Source of the DNA: an uncultured Faecalibacterium sp. | Lineage (GTDB): Bacteria; Bacillota; Clostridia; Oscillospirales; Ruminococcaceae | DNA: 6,988 nt | NCBI GenBank assembly: GCA_902463905.1 | Contig: CABQHF010000116.1 | Coordinates: forward strand, 1-6,988 | Direction of reading: 5' to 3' | Part shown: in pieces, positions 1-5,169 of the stretch | How the letters are laid out: the number at the start of each line of letters is the position of its first letter | How positions within the stretch are numbered: position 1 is the stretch's first letter | Notes under the pieces: model-generated | The model's input: the letters and a program-made list of their open reading frames with translations, nothing else | What the model was told of the DNA's origin: nothing | The model's database searches: none | Made by a program: the position numbers and the translations under genes

Positions 1-212
1 GCCCTTATGGCGGCTTTGGCGGTCCCGGCCCTTACGGCGGCCGCGGCCCGCGGAACTCTCCGCCGCCGCGCCGTACCCCGCCCCGCAGCACTCCGCCCCG
101 CAGCGGCGGCTTCGGTGGTGGTTCCTTTGGCGGCGGCTCCTTTGGCGGCGGCAGCTTCGGCGGCATGGGCGGCGGCTCCAGCCATGGCGGCGGCGGCGGA
201 CGCGGCCGTTGA
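1..212 (+). CDS. 3' end of a Gly-rich C-terminal tail protein (possibly TPM-domain family)
   Basis: This is the last 69 codons of a gene that starts before the window; the frame begins at base 3 and stops at TGA 210-212. The translation is low complexity. It begins with PYGGFGGPGPYGG, continues with a Pro/Arg/Thr-rich stretch (repeated PPR and TPPR units), then three consecutive GGGSF units and a Gly-rich end finishing GGGGGRGR. No catalytic domain is inside the window. Gly/Phe/Ser tails of this sort are common at the C-terminus of TPM-domain (YgcG-like) membrane-associated proteins in Clostridia, so that is my best guess, but the tail alone cannot prove it. A secreted or surface Gly-rich protein is the alternative. 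Two other frames across this stretch are also open because of the GC-rich repeats. I choose this one because it gives a regular repeat and ends just before a strong terminator. Confidence 0.65.
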   Translation, partial: PYGGFGGPGPYGGRGPRNSPPPRRTPPRSTPPRSGGFGGGSFGGGSFGGGSFGGMGGGSSHGGGGGRGR

Positions 213-244
213 TGCCAACAACATAACCGCATAAAAAACAAGGC

Positions 245-287
245 AGAGAACTGCTGTGGACGAAACGTCTGCGGCAGTTCTCTTTTT
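245..287 (+). terminator. Rho-independent terminator after the Gly-rich tail gene
   Basis: An 18-bp uninterrupted stem (245-262 with 266-283, three G-U pairs) closes on a 3-nt AAA loop and is followed by a T-run at 283-287. It begins 33 bases after the TGA at 210-212. It separates the upstream gene from the ilvA promoter that starts at 316. Confidence 0.9.
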
Positions 288-315
288 ATGTGCTTCTATC
301 GTGAACGGAATTCAT

Positions 316-344
316 TTGACAAAACAATTTTGGTAACATATACT
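316..344 (+). promoter_or_regulatory. Sigma-A promoter of ilvA
   Basis: TTGACA at 316-321 and TATACT at 339-344 are separated by exactly 17 bases, almost perfect consensus. Transcription should start near 351, leaving about 32 bases of leader before the ATG at 383. The spacer contains a small dyad, CAAAA-caa-TTTTG at 320-332, which could be an operator, although short AT-rich dyads occur by chance. No attenuator or T-box fits in so short a leader. Confidence 0.88.
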
Positions 345-382
345 GGATGACATCACGGAAACGAAAAAGGGAAGGAATCGTC

Positions 383-1588
383 ATGTTGACTCTGGATAAA
401 ATCTACCACGCCGCCTTTGTGCTCAAGGACGTTGCCCGCAAGACCGACCTCATCGAGGCCCCCAAGCTGTCCAAGGACTGCCAGCTCTACCTGAAAACCG
501 AGAACCTGCAGGCCACCGGCAGCTTCAAGGTGCGCGGTGCTTACTATAAGATCAGCCAGCTTTCGCCCGAAGAAAGCGCCAAGGGCGTCATTGCCTGCTC
601 GGCCGGCAACCATGCGCAGGGTGTGGCGCTGGCCGCCACCCGCCGCGGCATCAAGAGCATCGTCTGCATGCCGGACGGTGCCCCCATCATGAAGGTGGAA
701 AATACCAAGAACCTGGGTGCAGAGGTCTGCCTTGTGCCCGGCACCTACGATGACGCCCACGACAAGGCCGTGGAGCTGCAGGAAGAGACCGGCATGACCT
801 TCATCCACCCCTACGATGACGAGCAGGTCATTGCAGGCCAGGGTACCATCGGTCTGGAAATTTTGGATCAGCTGCCGGATCTGGATGCAGTCATCGTGCC
901 GGTGGGCGGCGGCGGCCTGATCTCCGGCGTGGCCTTTGCCATCAAGAGCCTGCGCCCGGAGGTCAAGGTGTACGGCGTACAGGCCGAGGGTGCCCCCAGC
1001 ATGTACCGCAGCCTGCACGAGCACAAGTACCAGACCCTGAAAGCTGTCTCCACCTTTGCCGATGGCATTCAGGTCAAGACCCCCGGCGAGCTGACCTACC
1101 AGCTCTGCGAGCAGTATGTGGACGACGTCGTGACGGTGAGCGAGGACGAGACCGCCGCCGCCATCCTCTCCCTGATGGAAAACCAGAAGCTGGTGGCCGA
1201 GGGGGCCGGTGCGGTGCCCGTGGCTGCGGCCCTGTTCCACAAGCTGCCCATCGAGGGCAAGAAGGTGGTGTGTGTCATCTCCGGCGGCAACATCGACGTG
1301 AACATCCTCAGCCGCGTGATCACCCGCGGCCTAGTCATGAGCGGCCGCAAGGCCAACCTGACCATTGCTCTGGAGGACAAGCCCGGCCAGCTGAAGAGGG
1401 TGGCCGAGATCGTCTCCCGCTGCGGCAGCAACGTAGTGTCGGTGCAGCACGACGGCTCCGACCCCAACATGCCCATTTCCAGCTGCTTCCTCAAGCTGAC
1501 GCTGGAGACCCGCGATGCCGCTCAGATCGAGCAGATCCGCGCCGAACTGACCAAAGAAGGCTTCCAGCTGGTGAGCGAGCGCGTGTAA
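383..1588 (+). CDS. ilvA: Threonine ammonia-lyase (threonine dehydratase), PLP-dependent, with ACT domain
   Basis: This 401-residue enzyme deaminates L-threonine to 2-oxobutanoate via 2-aminocrotonate, the entry step to isoleucine, in the cytoplasm. The PLP fold shows TGSFKVRGA with Schiff-base lysine K49, SAGNHAQG at 73-80, the phosphate-binding loop GGGGL at 175-179, and SGGN at 300-303 near the cofactor ring nitrogen. A single ACT domain fills about residues 324-401. That architecture matches the short TdcB/IlvA-like enzymes of Clostridia rather than E. coli IlvA (about 514 residues, two ACT-like modules), so effector control may differ. An upstream in-frame ATG at 347 would add 12 residues, but it lies at or before the predicted transcription start and lacks an RBS. 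ATG 383 has GGGAAGG at 369-375, 7 bases upstream. A biosynthetic role is favoured by ridA and ilvBN nearby; a catabolic role cannot be excluded. Confidence 0.93.
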   Translation: MLTLDKIYHAAFVLKDVARKTDLIEAPKLSKDCQLYLKTENLQATGSFKVRGAYYKISQLSPEESAKGVIACSAGNHAQGVALAATRRGIKSIVCMPDGAPIMKVENTKNLGAEVCLVPGTYDDAHDKAVELQEETGMTFIHPYDDEQVIAGQGTIGLEILDQLPDLDAVIVPVGGGGLISGVAFAIKSLRPEVKVYGVQAEGAPSMYRSLHEHKYQTLKAVSTFADGIQVKTPGELTYQLCEQYVDDVVTVSEDETAAAILSLMENQKLVAEGAGAVPVAAALFHKLPIEGKKVVCVISGGNIDVNILSRVITRGLVMSGRKANLTIALEDKPGQLKRVAEIVSRCGSNVVSVQHDGSDPNMPISSCFLKLTLETRDAAQIEQIRAELTKEGFQLVSERV

Positions 1589-1596
1589 CAGATGCA

Positions 1597-1627
1597 AAAA
1601 AGGCCTGCATGAAACGCAGGCCTTTTT
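1597..1627 (+). terminator. Rho-independent terminator of ilvA
   Basis: A 12-bp stem (1597-1608 with 1616-1627) has a 7-nt loop. The GC core is GGCCTGC/GCAGGCC and it is flanked by an A-run on the left and TTTTT on the right. It starts 8 bases after the ilvA stop codon, so ilvA is transcribed as a single gene. Confidence 0.9.
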
Positions 1628-1632
1628 CATAG

Positions 1633-1821
1633 GAAGTCTTAACGGTTACCTTATACAATACCGCCCTTGCAAAGAACCCTGGTTCCGAAAGCGGAAAGTT
1701 CTATGCCGAAGCTCCCGACACCCCGGATGAAAAAATCGCACAGTATGCGTTGCTGTTCGAGCATCCGGATGCACTGACCGCAGCAAAAGAGTATACCGGA
1801 TCCTATTGGAAGTATCATTGA
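1633..1821 (+). pseudogene. Probable 3' remnant of an unrecognised gene
   Basis: The frame from 1633 (after a TAG at 1630-1632) runs 62 codons to TGA 1819-1821 with no ATG or GTG in frame. The translation looks like real protein rather than noise: it contains LYNTALAKNPGSESGKFYAE, then a stretch rich in D, E and K with DEKIAQYALLFEHPDALTAA, and ends YTGSYWKYH. Codon choice is ordinary (GCC, GAC, CTG, ACC, AAG). There is no RBS or start, and the ilvA terminator lies immediately before it, so it is best read as the C-terminal end of a gene whose front was lost. I do not recognise the family. A functional short ORF from the single TTG codon near 1750 is possible but unsupported. The ridA promoter uses the last codons of this remnant. 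Confidence 0.5.
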
Positions 1822-1835
1822 AGATTTGCTATAAT
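1806..1835 (+). promoter_or_regulatory. Promoter of ridA
   Basis: TATAAT at 1830-1835 is preceded by TGC (an extended -10), with TTGGAA at 1806-1811 as a partial -35 box at 18-base spacing. Transcription should begin near 1842. The -35 box lies inside the final codons of the remnant ORF, so the promoter region partly derives from former coding DNA. Confidence 0.75.
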
Positions 1836-1849
1836 ATAAGTCAGCCCGC

Positions 1850-1870
1850 TTGAAACAACGGCTGTTTCAA
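1850..1870 (+). repeat. 8-bp inverted repeat in the ridA leader
   Basis: TTGAAACA (1850-1857) and TGTTTCAA (1863-1870) are perfect inverted copies around a 5-base ACGGC spacer. The element starts roughly 8 bases after the predicted transcription start and ends 17 bases before the RBS. It could be a repressor operator at a downstream position or a 5' mRNA hairpin. It has no T-run, so it is not a terminator. Confidence 0.55.
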
Positions 1871-1901
1871 ATCATGAATCTACAAACAAAGGAGAACCAT
1901 T

Positions 1902-2276
1902 ATGAAAGTTGTATCTACCTCCAACGCACCTGCCGCCATCGGCCCCTACAGCCAGGCACTGGATCTGGGCAGCATGGTGTTCGTTTCCGGCCAGATCCCG
2001 GTAGACCCCGCCACCGGCAAGATGGCAGACACTGTGGAAGAGCAGGCTGCCCAGAGCCTGGCAAACCTCAAGGGCATTCTGGCCGAGGCAGGTCTTTCCA
2101 TGGCCAATGTGGTCAAGACGGTAATCTTCCTGGCCGATATCAACGATTTTGCCGCTGTGAATGCGGAGTACGCCAAGGCCTTTGCAGAACCGTTCCCGGC
2201 CCGCAGCTGCGTGCAGGTGGCAGCCATCCCCAAGGGTGCAAAGCTCGAGATCGAGTGCATCGCGGTGCGGGGCTGA
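1902..2276 (+). CDS. ridA: RidA family enamine/imine deaminase (YjgF/YER057c/UK114)
   Basis: This 124-residue protein has the full length and signature of the RidA family. RidA hydrolyses the reactive enamine/imine intermediates (2-aminoacrylate, 2-aminocrotonate) released by PLP dehydratases such as IlvA, giving the keto acid and ammonia, as a cytoplasmic trimer. Visible landmarks are IGPYSQA at 13-19, VSGQIP at 28-33, the signature region around N87 to F94, and PARSCVQVAAIPKGAKLEIE at 99-118. This last block contains R101, equivalent to the substrate-carboxylate arginine of active RidA, plus C103 and E116. The arginine supports true deaminase activity rather than an inactive paralogue. AAAGGAG at 1888-1894 sits 7 bases before ATG 1902. 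It lies directly downstream of ilvA but has its own promoter, so the link is pathway-level rather than a shared mRNA. Confidence 0.95.
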   Translation: MKVVSTSNAPAAIGPYSQALDLGSMVFVSGQIPVDPATGKMADTVEEQAAQSLANLKGILAEAGLSMANVVKTVIFLADINDFAAVNAEYAKAFAEPFPARSCVQVAAIPKGAKLEIECIAVRG

Positions 2277-2291
2277 TCCCAAAAGCAACAG

Positions 2292-2337
2292 ATAGACAAA
2301 AGAGGCTGTGCCCACCGGCACAGCCTCTTTTGTCTAT
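2292..2337. terminator. Bidirectional terminator between ridA and the SDR gene
   Basis: A perfect 21-bp stem (2292-2312 with 2317-2337) with a 4-nt loop carries AAAA on the left arm and TTTT on the right, so a U-tract is available on either strand. It is 15 bases after the ridA stop and 26 bases past the stop of the convergent SDR gene, and it probably ends both transcripts. The U-tract lies inside the stem arm and is followed by GTCTAT, so efficiency is uncertain. Confidence 0.85.
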
Positions 2338-2363
2338 TGAGAAGAAGGAAGAAAAACGCATAG

Positions 2364-3164
2364 TTACGGGCGCTGACCCATGCCGCCCTCCAGCGTGAGG
2401 GTCTCGCCGGACATGAACTTGAAGTCCGGCATGGCCAGCTGGACGCACACGCGGCCGATCTCCTGTTCGGCGTTGCCGTAGTGGCCCATGGGCGGCATTT
2501 TGACGTTGGCCTTGAAGGCCTCCGGGTAAGCCTGCTGGAACTGCTCCAGCTTGACGGTCCAGGCCAGCGGGCAGACGACATTGACGTTGATATCATCCGG
2601 GCCCCACTCGGTGGCGGCCACGCGGGACAGGCCGCGGATGCCCTCCTTGGCGGCAGCGTAGGCACACTGGCCGTAGTTGCCGAACAGGCCGGCACCGGAG
2701 GCAAAGTTGATCACGCTGCCGTGGGACTCCTTCAGGTAGGGGTAGCAGGCCTTCATATAATAGAAGGCTGCGTACAGGCCCGAATACAGGGCCAGGTCGA
2801 ACTGCTCGGTGGTGTGCTCGGCCAGCGAGACGCCGGAAGCCGAGGCCTGTGCGTTGTTGATCAGCACCTGAATGCCGCCAAAGGCGTCAACGGCCTGCTT
2901 CACTACATTCTGCACGGTGGCTTCGTTGTCGCCGCCGACGCACACATCGGCCTGCACCGGCAGAACTTTGATGCCGTACTTGCTTTCCAGCTCCTGCTTG
3001 GCCTCGTCCAGTTTTTTCACATTGCGGCCGGTGATCACAAGGTTTGCACCCTCTTTTGCGTAGGCCGTAGCGATGCCGTATCCAATGGAACCGCAGCTGC
3101 CATCCTGCAGGACTGCACGCCCTGCACCGGTGATGAGTGCGGTCTTACCCGTTAAAAAGCCCAT
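2364..3164 (-). CDS. Short-chain dehydrogenase/reductase, resembling 12-alpha-hydroxysteroid dehydrogenase
   Basis: This 266-residue classical-size SDR is a cytoplasmic NAD(P)-dependent alcohol/ketone oxidoreductase. A Rossmann cofactor site begins at T12-G13, but the glycine motif is stretched: GAGRA is followed by an extra segment before GSIGYGIA (25-32). TGRN at 45-48 puts R47 after beta-2, which favours NADP(H). The catalytic set is complete: N103-N104-A105-Q106 (Q replaces the usual G), S156, Y169 and K173 in YAAAK. The C-terminus is MSGETLTLEGGMGQRP. From memory, the NNAQASASG block, the LYSGLYA..YYMK helix, the SGAGLFGN segment and this C-terminus closely match clostridial 12-alpha-hydroxysteroid dehydrogenase, which oxidises the C12 hydroxyl of bile acids. 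I could not align them, so substrate is inference. ATG at 3164 has GGAGGG (3170-3175) 5 bases upstream; a 29-residue extension to 3251 would overlap the promoter. Confidence 0.88.
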   Translation of the reverse strand: MGFLTGKTALITGAGRAVLQDGSCGSIGYGIATAYAKEGANLVITGRNVKKLDEAKQELESKYGIKVLPVQADVCVGGDNEATVQNVVKQAVDAFGGIQVLINNAQASASGVSLAEHTTEQFDLALYSGLYAAFYYMKACYPYLKESHGSVINFASGAGLFGNYGQCAYAAAKEGIRGLSRVAATEWGPDDINVNVVCPLAWTVKLEQFQQAYPEAFKANVKMPPMGHYGNAEQEIGRVCVQLAMPDFKFMSGETLTLEGGMGQRP

Positions 3165-3222
3165 AGTTACCCTCCAGAATGTACCCGGAAGAGCTCCGCC
3201 CTGCCGGGCTGATTTTGGCCAT

Positions 3223-3251
3223 ATTATAGCCCGCAAACTGTCGGAAATCAA
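3223..3251 (-). promoter_or_regulatory. Promoter of the SDR gene
   Basis: Read on the minus strand, TTGATT (3251-3246) and TATAAT (3228-3223) are 17 bases apart. Transcription should start near 3216, giving a leader of about 50 bases. This also rules out the upstream ATG at 3251 as the true start. Confidence 0.75.
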
Positions 3252-3295
3252 GCCTTTTTACCGATAAATAAAAAATAGACAAAGATTGGAAGAAA

Positions 3296-3309
3296 GTGAA
3301 AAATTTCAC
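3296..3309. repeat. AT-rich palindrome GTGAAA-AA-TTTCAC
   Basis: Perfect 6-bp arms with a 2-base spacer, about 45 bases upstream of the SDR -35 box. It has the size and symmetry of a dimeric regulator's operator. It could equally be fortuitous in AT-rich DNA. Confidence 0.45.
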
Positions 3310-3345
3310 GAGAATACGGCGCTTTTGCGAAAATTTTGACGGGGC

Positions 3346-3368
3346 TTTGTTGTTAAAGTAACGACAAA
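3346..3368. repeat. 23-bp dyad (10-bp arms, 3-base spacer)
   Basis: TTTGTTGTTA (3346-3355) and TAACGACAAA (3359-3368) are inverted copies with one T/G mismatch around the spacer AAG. The element lies about 95 bases upstream of the SDR -35 box and 44 bases past the terminator stem of the ATPase gene. There is no T-run and little GC, so it does not look like a terminator. A protein-binding site is the simplest reading. Confidence 0.5.
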
Positions 3369-3410
3369 CTAAGCGCTCTCTTTTGCACGGGTGGAAAAGT
3401 GCCCGGCAAT

Positions 3411-3438
3411 GAAAAAAGCCCTCCCTTTCGGGAGAGCT
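3411..3438 (-). terminator. Rho-independent terminator of the DUF815 ATPase gene
   Basis: On the minus strand a 9-bp stem (3438-3430 with 3425-3417, one G-U pair) closes on a GAAA tetraloop and is followed by TTTTTT. It starts 34 bases past the stop of the ATPase gene and separates that gene from the SDR gene, so the two minus-strand genes are not one operon. Confidence 0.92.
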
Positions 3439-3471
3439 TGAAACGCCTGCGGGGATGGCGGGAGGGGATTT

Positions 3472-4680
3472 TTACTTCTGCACCCCGGCCTCGCACTGCT
3501 CGATGAACTGCTTGGCCACGCGGGGGCTGCGGCCGCCGGCGCGGATGGCAAAGGCCTCGGCCTTGACCAGCAGCTGGTCCATGGGCATGTCGATGTGGTG
3601 CTGCTTTGCCAGCTCGGTGAGGATGGTCTCGAACCGGGCCTTCTCCGGCCGCTGGAAGGTCACCGTCAGGCCGAACCGGGCCGAAAGGCTCATGAGCTCC
3701 TGCCGGGTGTCGGCTTCGTGGATATCGTCGCCGGTGCGGTCGGTCAGGGTCTCCTTGATCAGGTGGCGGCGGTTGGAGGTGGCATATACCGCAATGTTCT
3801 TGGCCCGGCCGCCTACGCTGCCTTCCAGAATGGCCTTCAGGGCGGCAAAGTTGTCGTCGTTGGCGGTAAAGCTCAGATCGTCGATGAACAGGATGAACTT
3901 GAGGGGGTTGGCAGCCAGCTTGTCCATCAGGTCGGGGATCTGGTACAGCTGGTTCTTCTTCACTTCCACCAGCCGCAGGCCCTCCGGGGCAAACTCGTTG
4001 GCGATGGCCTTGACCGAGCTGGATTTGCCAGTGCCGGCGTCACCGTACAACAGCACATTGTTGGCGGGCATCCCGGCCAGCAGGGCGCGGGTGTTGGCGA
4101 TCACCTTTTCCCGTTCCTTCTCATAGCCCGGCAGTTCGTCCAGGCGCTGGGGGTCGGGGTACTTCACCGGCACCAGATGGCCGTTCTCCACCGTGAACAC
4201 ATGGTGCTTGGCGAACATACCGTAGCCCTTTTTGCCCACTTCGCTCATGCGCTGGGCGTAGGCGGCGGGCAGATCCAGATCTTCTGTCTCCCACCGGGGC
4301 AGGAAGGCCAGCTCCTCCTGCGGGGCGTCTGCCGCTTCCAGCAGAGCGTCCAGCGTCAGGTCGCACAGCTGCTGCAGAAAGGCCAGCTCGTGATCCAGCG
4401 CCGTCTGCAGCACCGGGCTGAGGGTGCCGGCGGCAGCCTGCCGCACACAGACCGTCTCGGTCTCCAGCACGGCGGTGCTCAGGTAGCTGCCCCAGTTGGT
4501 GGTGCGCTCGAACAGCACACTTTCAAACTGTGCCACGGCGTCGCATACGGTGCCAACGCTGCAGCCATCGACAGAAAGGCGGTCGATCAGGGCGGAGAAT
4601 CTGGCCGCCACGGGGTCGTTCAAAAGGGAGCGGAAGATCACAAGCCCGTGCAGGCGGGCACTCCATTCATACAGTTTCAT
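3472..4680 (-). CDS. DUF815-type AAA+ ATPase
   Basis: This 402-residue protein has an N-terminal region of about 200 residues without recognisable motifs (rich in Leu/Ala/Glu, likely helical), followed by an AAA+ module. Visible motifs are Walker A GDAGTGKS at 213-220, Walker B ILFIDD at 263-268 with D267-D268, and sensor-1 ATSNRRHL at 300-307 with N303. The phrase FIDDLSF and the ATSNRRHL block are typical of DUF815, a widespread ATPase family of unknown function. No signal peptide or membrane segment is seen, so it is expected in the cytoplasm. ATG 4680 is chosen because GAGGAA (4694-4689) lies 8 bases upstream; an in-frame ATG at 4788 would add 36 Cys/Arg-rich residues and overlap the likely promoter. 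It is transcribed alone, divergently from ilvBN. A chaperone-like or remodelling role is possible, but nothing here identifies a partner. Confidence 0.88.
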   Translation of the reverse strand: MKLYEWSARLHGLVIFRSLLNDPVAARFSALIDRLSVDGCSVGTVCDAVAQFESVLFERTTNWGSYLSTAVLETETVCVRQAAAGTLSPVLQTALDHELAFLQQLCDLTLDALLEAADAPQEELAFLPRWETEDLDLPAAYAQRMSEVGKKGYGMFAKHHVFTVENGHLVPVKYPDPQRLDELPGYEKEREKVIANTRALLAGMPANNVLLYGDAGTGKSSSVKAIANEFAPEGLRLVEVKKNQLYQIPDLMDKLAANPLKFILFIDDLSFTANDDNFAALKAILEGSVGGRAKNIAVYATSNRRHLIKETLTDRTGDDIHEADTRQELMSLSARFGLTVTFQRPEKARFETILTELAKQHHIDMPMDQLLVKAEAFAIRAGGRSPRVAKQFIEQCEAGVQK

Positions 4681-4759
4681 AGTCCGGTTTCCTCGATCCT
4701 GAATGTTTTTTGCACATCCTCTGGTGCATGATGCGCATGGTGCGTGCACATATAAAGAG

Positions 4760-4788
4760 AGTATACAGCGGTTTTTCATTTCACGCAA
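4760..4788 (-). promoter_or_regulatory. Possible promoter of the DUF815 ATPase gene
   Basis: On the minus strand TATACT (4765-4760) lies 17 bases after TTGCGT (4788-4783). The -10 is good and the -35 is only half matched. It would give a leader of about 70 bases. Confidence is moderate because other AT-rich hexamers occur nearby. Confidence 0.5.
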
Positions 4789-4831
4789 GAGTGTTTAATT
4801 TCCTTCATGTTTGGAGCGATTCAGGTTACGA

Positions 4832-4867
4832 ATTGTCGATTGACAATAGCCCGATTTATAGTATAAT
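4832..4867 (+). promoter_or_regulatory. Promoter of ilvBN with a dyad over the -35 box
   Basis: TTGACA (4840-4845) and TATAAT (4862-4867) are both perfect consensus, 16 bases apart. Transcription should start near 4874. ATTGTC (4832-4837) and GACAAT (4842-4847) form a perfect 6-bp inverted repeat with a 4-base spacer that covers most of the -35 box, a natural place for a repressor to act in addition to the downstream T-box. Confidence 0.88.
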
Positions 4868-4873
4868 TTACAT

Positions 4874-5169
4874 CAACAAATGCGCGGATGGGAAAAAGTA
4901 CCACACAGAGCCAACTGTTCAGAGAACTGCCGGTCGGTGCGAGGCAGAGAGAGCTTTGCGGGGGAAGTCGTCCCGGAGCAGCCTGTTGAACGGATGCACA
5001 AAAAGCGTCCCTGTAAGCAGCGCCGGTTGCAGCCGTTACAGTGCGGGACTTTGCTGGAAGTCCGTGAGGGGGCGTGCACAGCACGCCAACGAGAGTGGTA
5101 CCGCAGAGAGCTTGATGATCACAAGGTCTTTGTCTCTTGAGTCAACAGGGGACAAGGGCTTTTTATTTT
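4874..5169 (+). promoter_or_regulatory. T-box leader, probable valine (GTC) specifier, controlling ilvBN
   Basis: The leader RNA senses uncharged tRNA and switches between termination and read-through. Stem I is closed by GGGA/TCCC (4890-4893, 4971-4974). Its internal loop has AGTA (4897-4900) opposite GAA (4964-4966), the usual specifier-loop pair. The triplet after GAA is GTC (4967-4969) followed by a purine, so valine tRNA is the likely ligand. AGAGA (4921-4925) and GGTGCGA (4936-4942) in an 11-base distal loop match the conserved stem I apex. Stem III is GGCGTGC/GCACGCC (5071-5087). The antiterminator pairs 5090-5095 with 5134-5139 and 5103-5109 with 5127-5133 around the canonical 7-base bulge TGGTACC (5096-5102), whose TGGT can pair with an ACCA tRNA end. 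The helix above the specifier loop is imperfect, so the codon call is less sure than the T-box call. Confidence 0.92.
5123..5168 (+). terminator. T-box regulated terminator before ilvB
   Basis: Bases 5126-5139 pair with 5146-5159 (14 bp with several G-U pairs, 6-nt loop) and A-T pairs extend the base, followed by TTTTTATTTT (5160-5169). The left arm reuses the 3' arm of the antiterminator (5127-5139), so the two folds are mutually exclusive, as expected for a transcriptional T-box. Confidence 0.88.

Larger units (their letters stand above)
3252..3410. other. AT-rich intergenic region with dyads, upstream of the SDR gene
   Basis: No gene is visible between the SDR promoter and the terminator of the ATPase gene. 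The stretch is clearly more AT-rich than the flanking genes and holds two inverted repeats, listed separately. TTGACG at 3336-3341 on the + strand has no acceptable -10 at 16-18 bases and no gene to serve. Confidence 0.6.

Noticed and set aside
347..385. Upstream ATG 347 as the start of ilvA
   Set aside because: It sits at or before the predicted transcription start and has no RBS. ATG 383 has a well-placed one and gives the usual N-terminus.
353..1240. 295-codon open frame on the minus strand inside ilvA
   Set aside because: Same cause: antisense shadow of a conserved PLP enzyme, with no RBS and no recognisable fold.
1850..2398. 182-codon open frame over ridA in another frame
   Set aside because: It overlaps the ridA frame, which matches a conserved family exactly from start to stop.
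2481..3155. 224-codon open frame on the + strand opposite the SDR gene
   Set aside because: The SDR catalytic residues, RBS and promoter define the coding strand as minus.
3595..4731. 378-codon open frame on the + strand opposite the ATPase gene
   Set aside because: The minus-strand frame has clear Walker A, Walker B and sensor motifs, an RBS and a terminator. The + frame has none of these and runs over the ATPase promoter region.
4724..4749. GTGCA...TGCAC and ATGCGCAT symmetry in the leader of the ATPase gene
   Set aside because: The arms are only 5 bases and the inner bases do not pair consistently. Too weak to call an operator or riboswitch.
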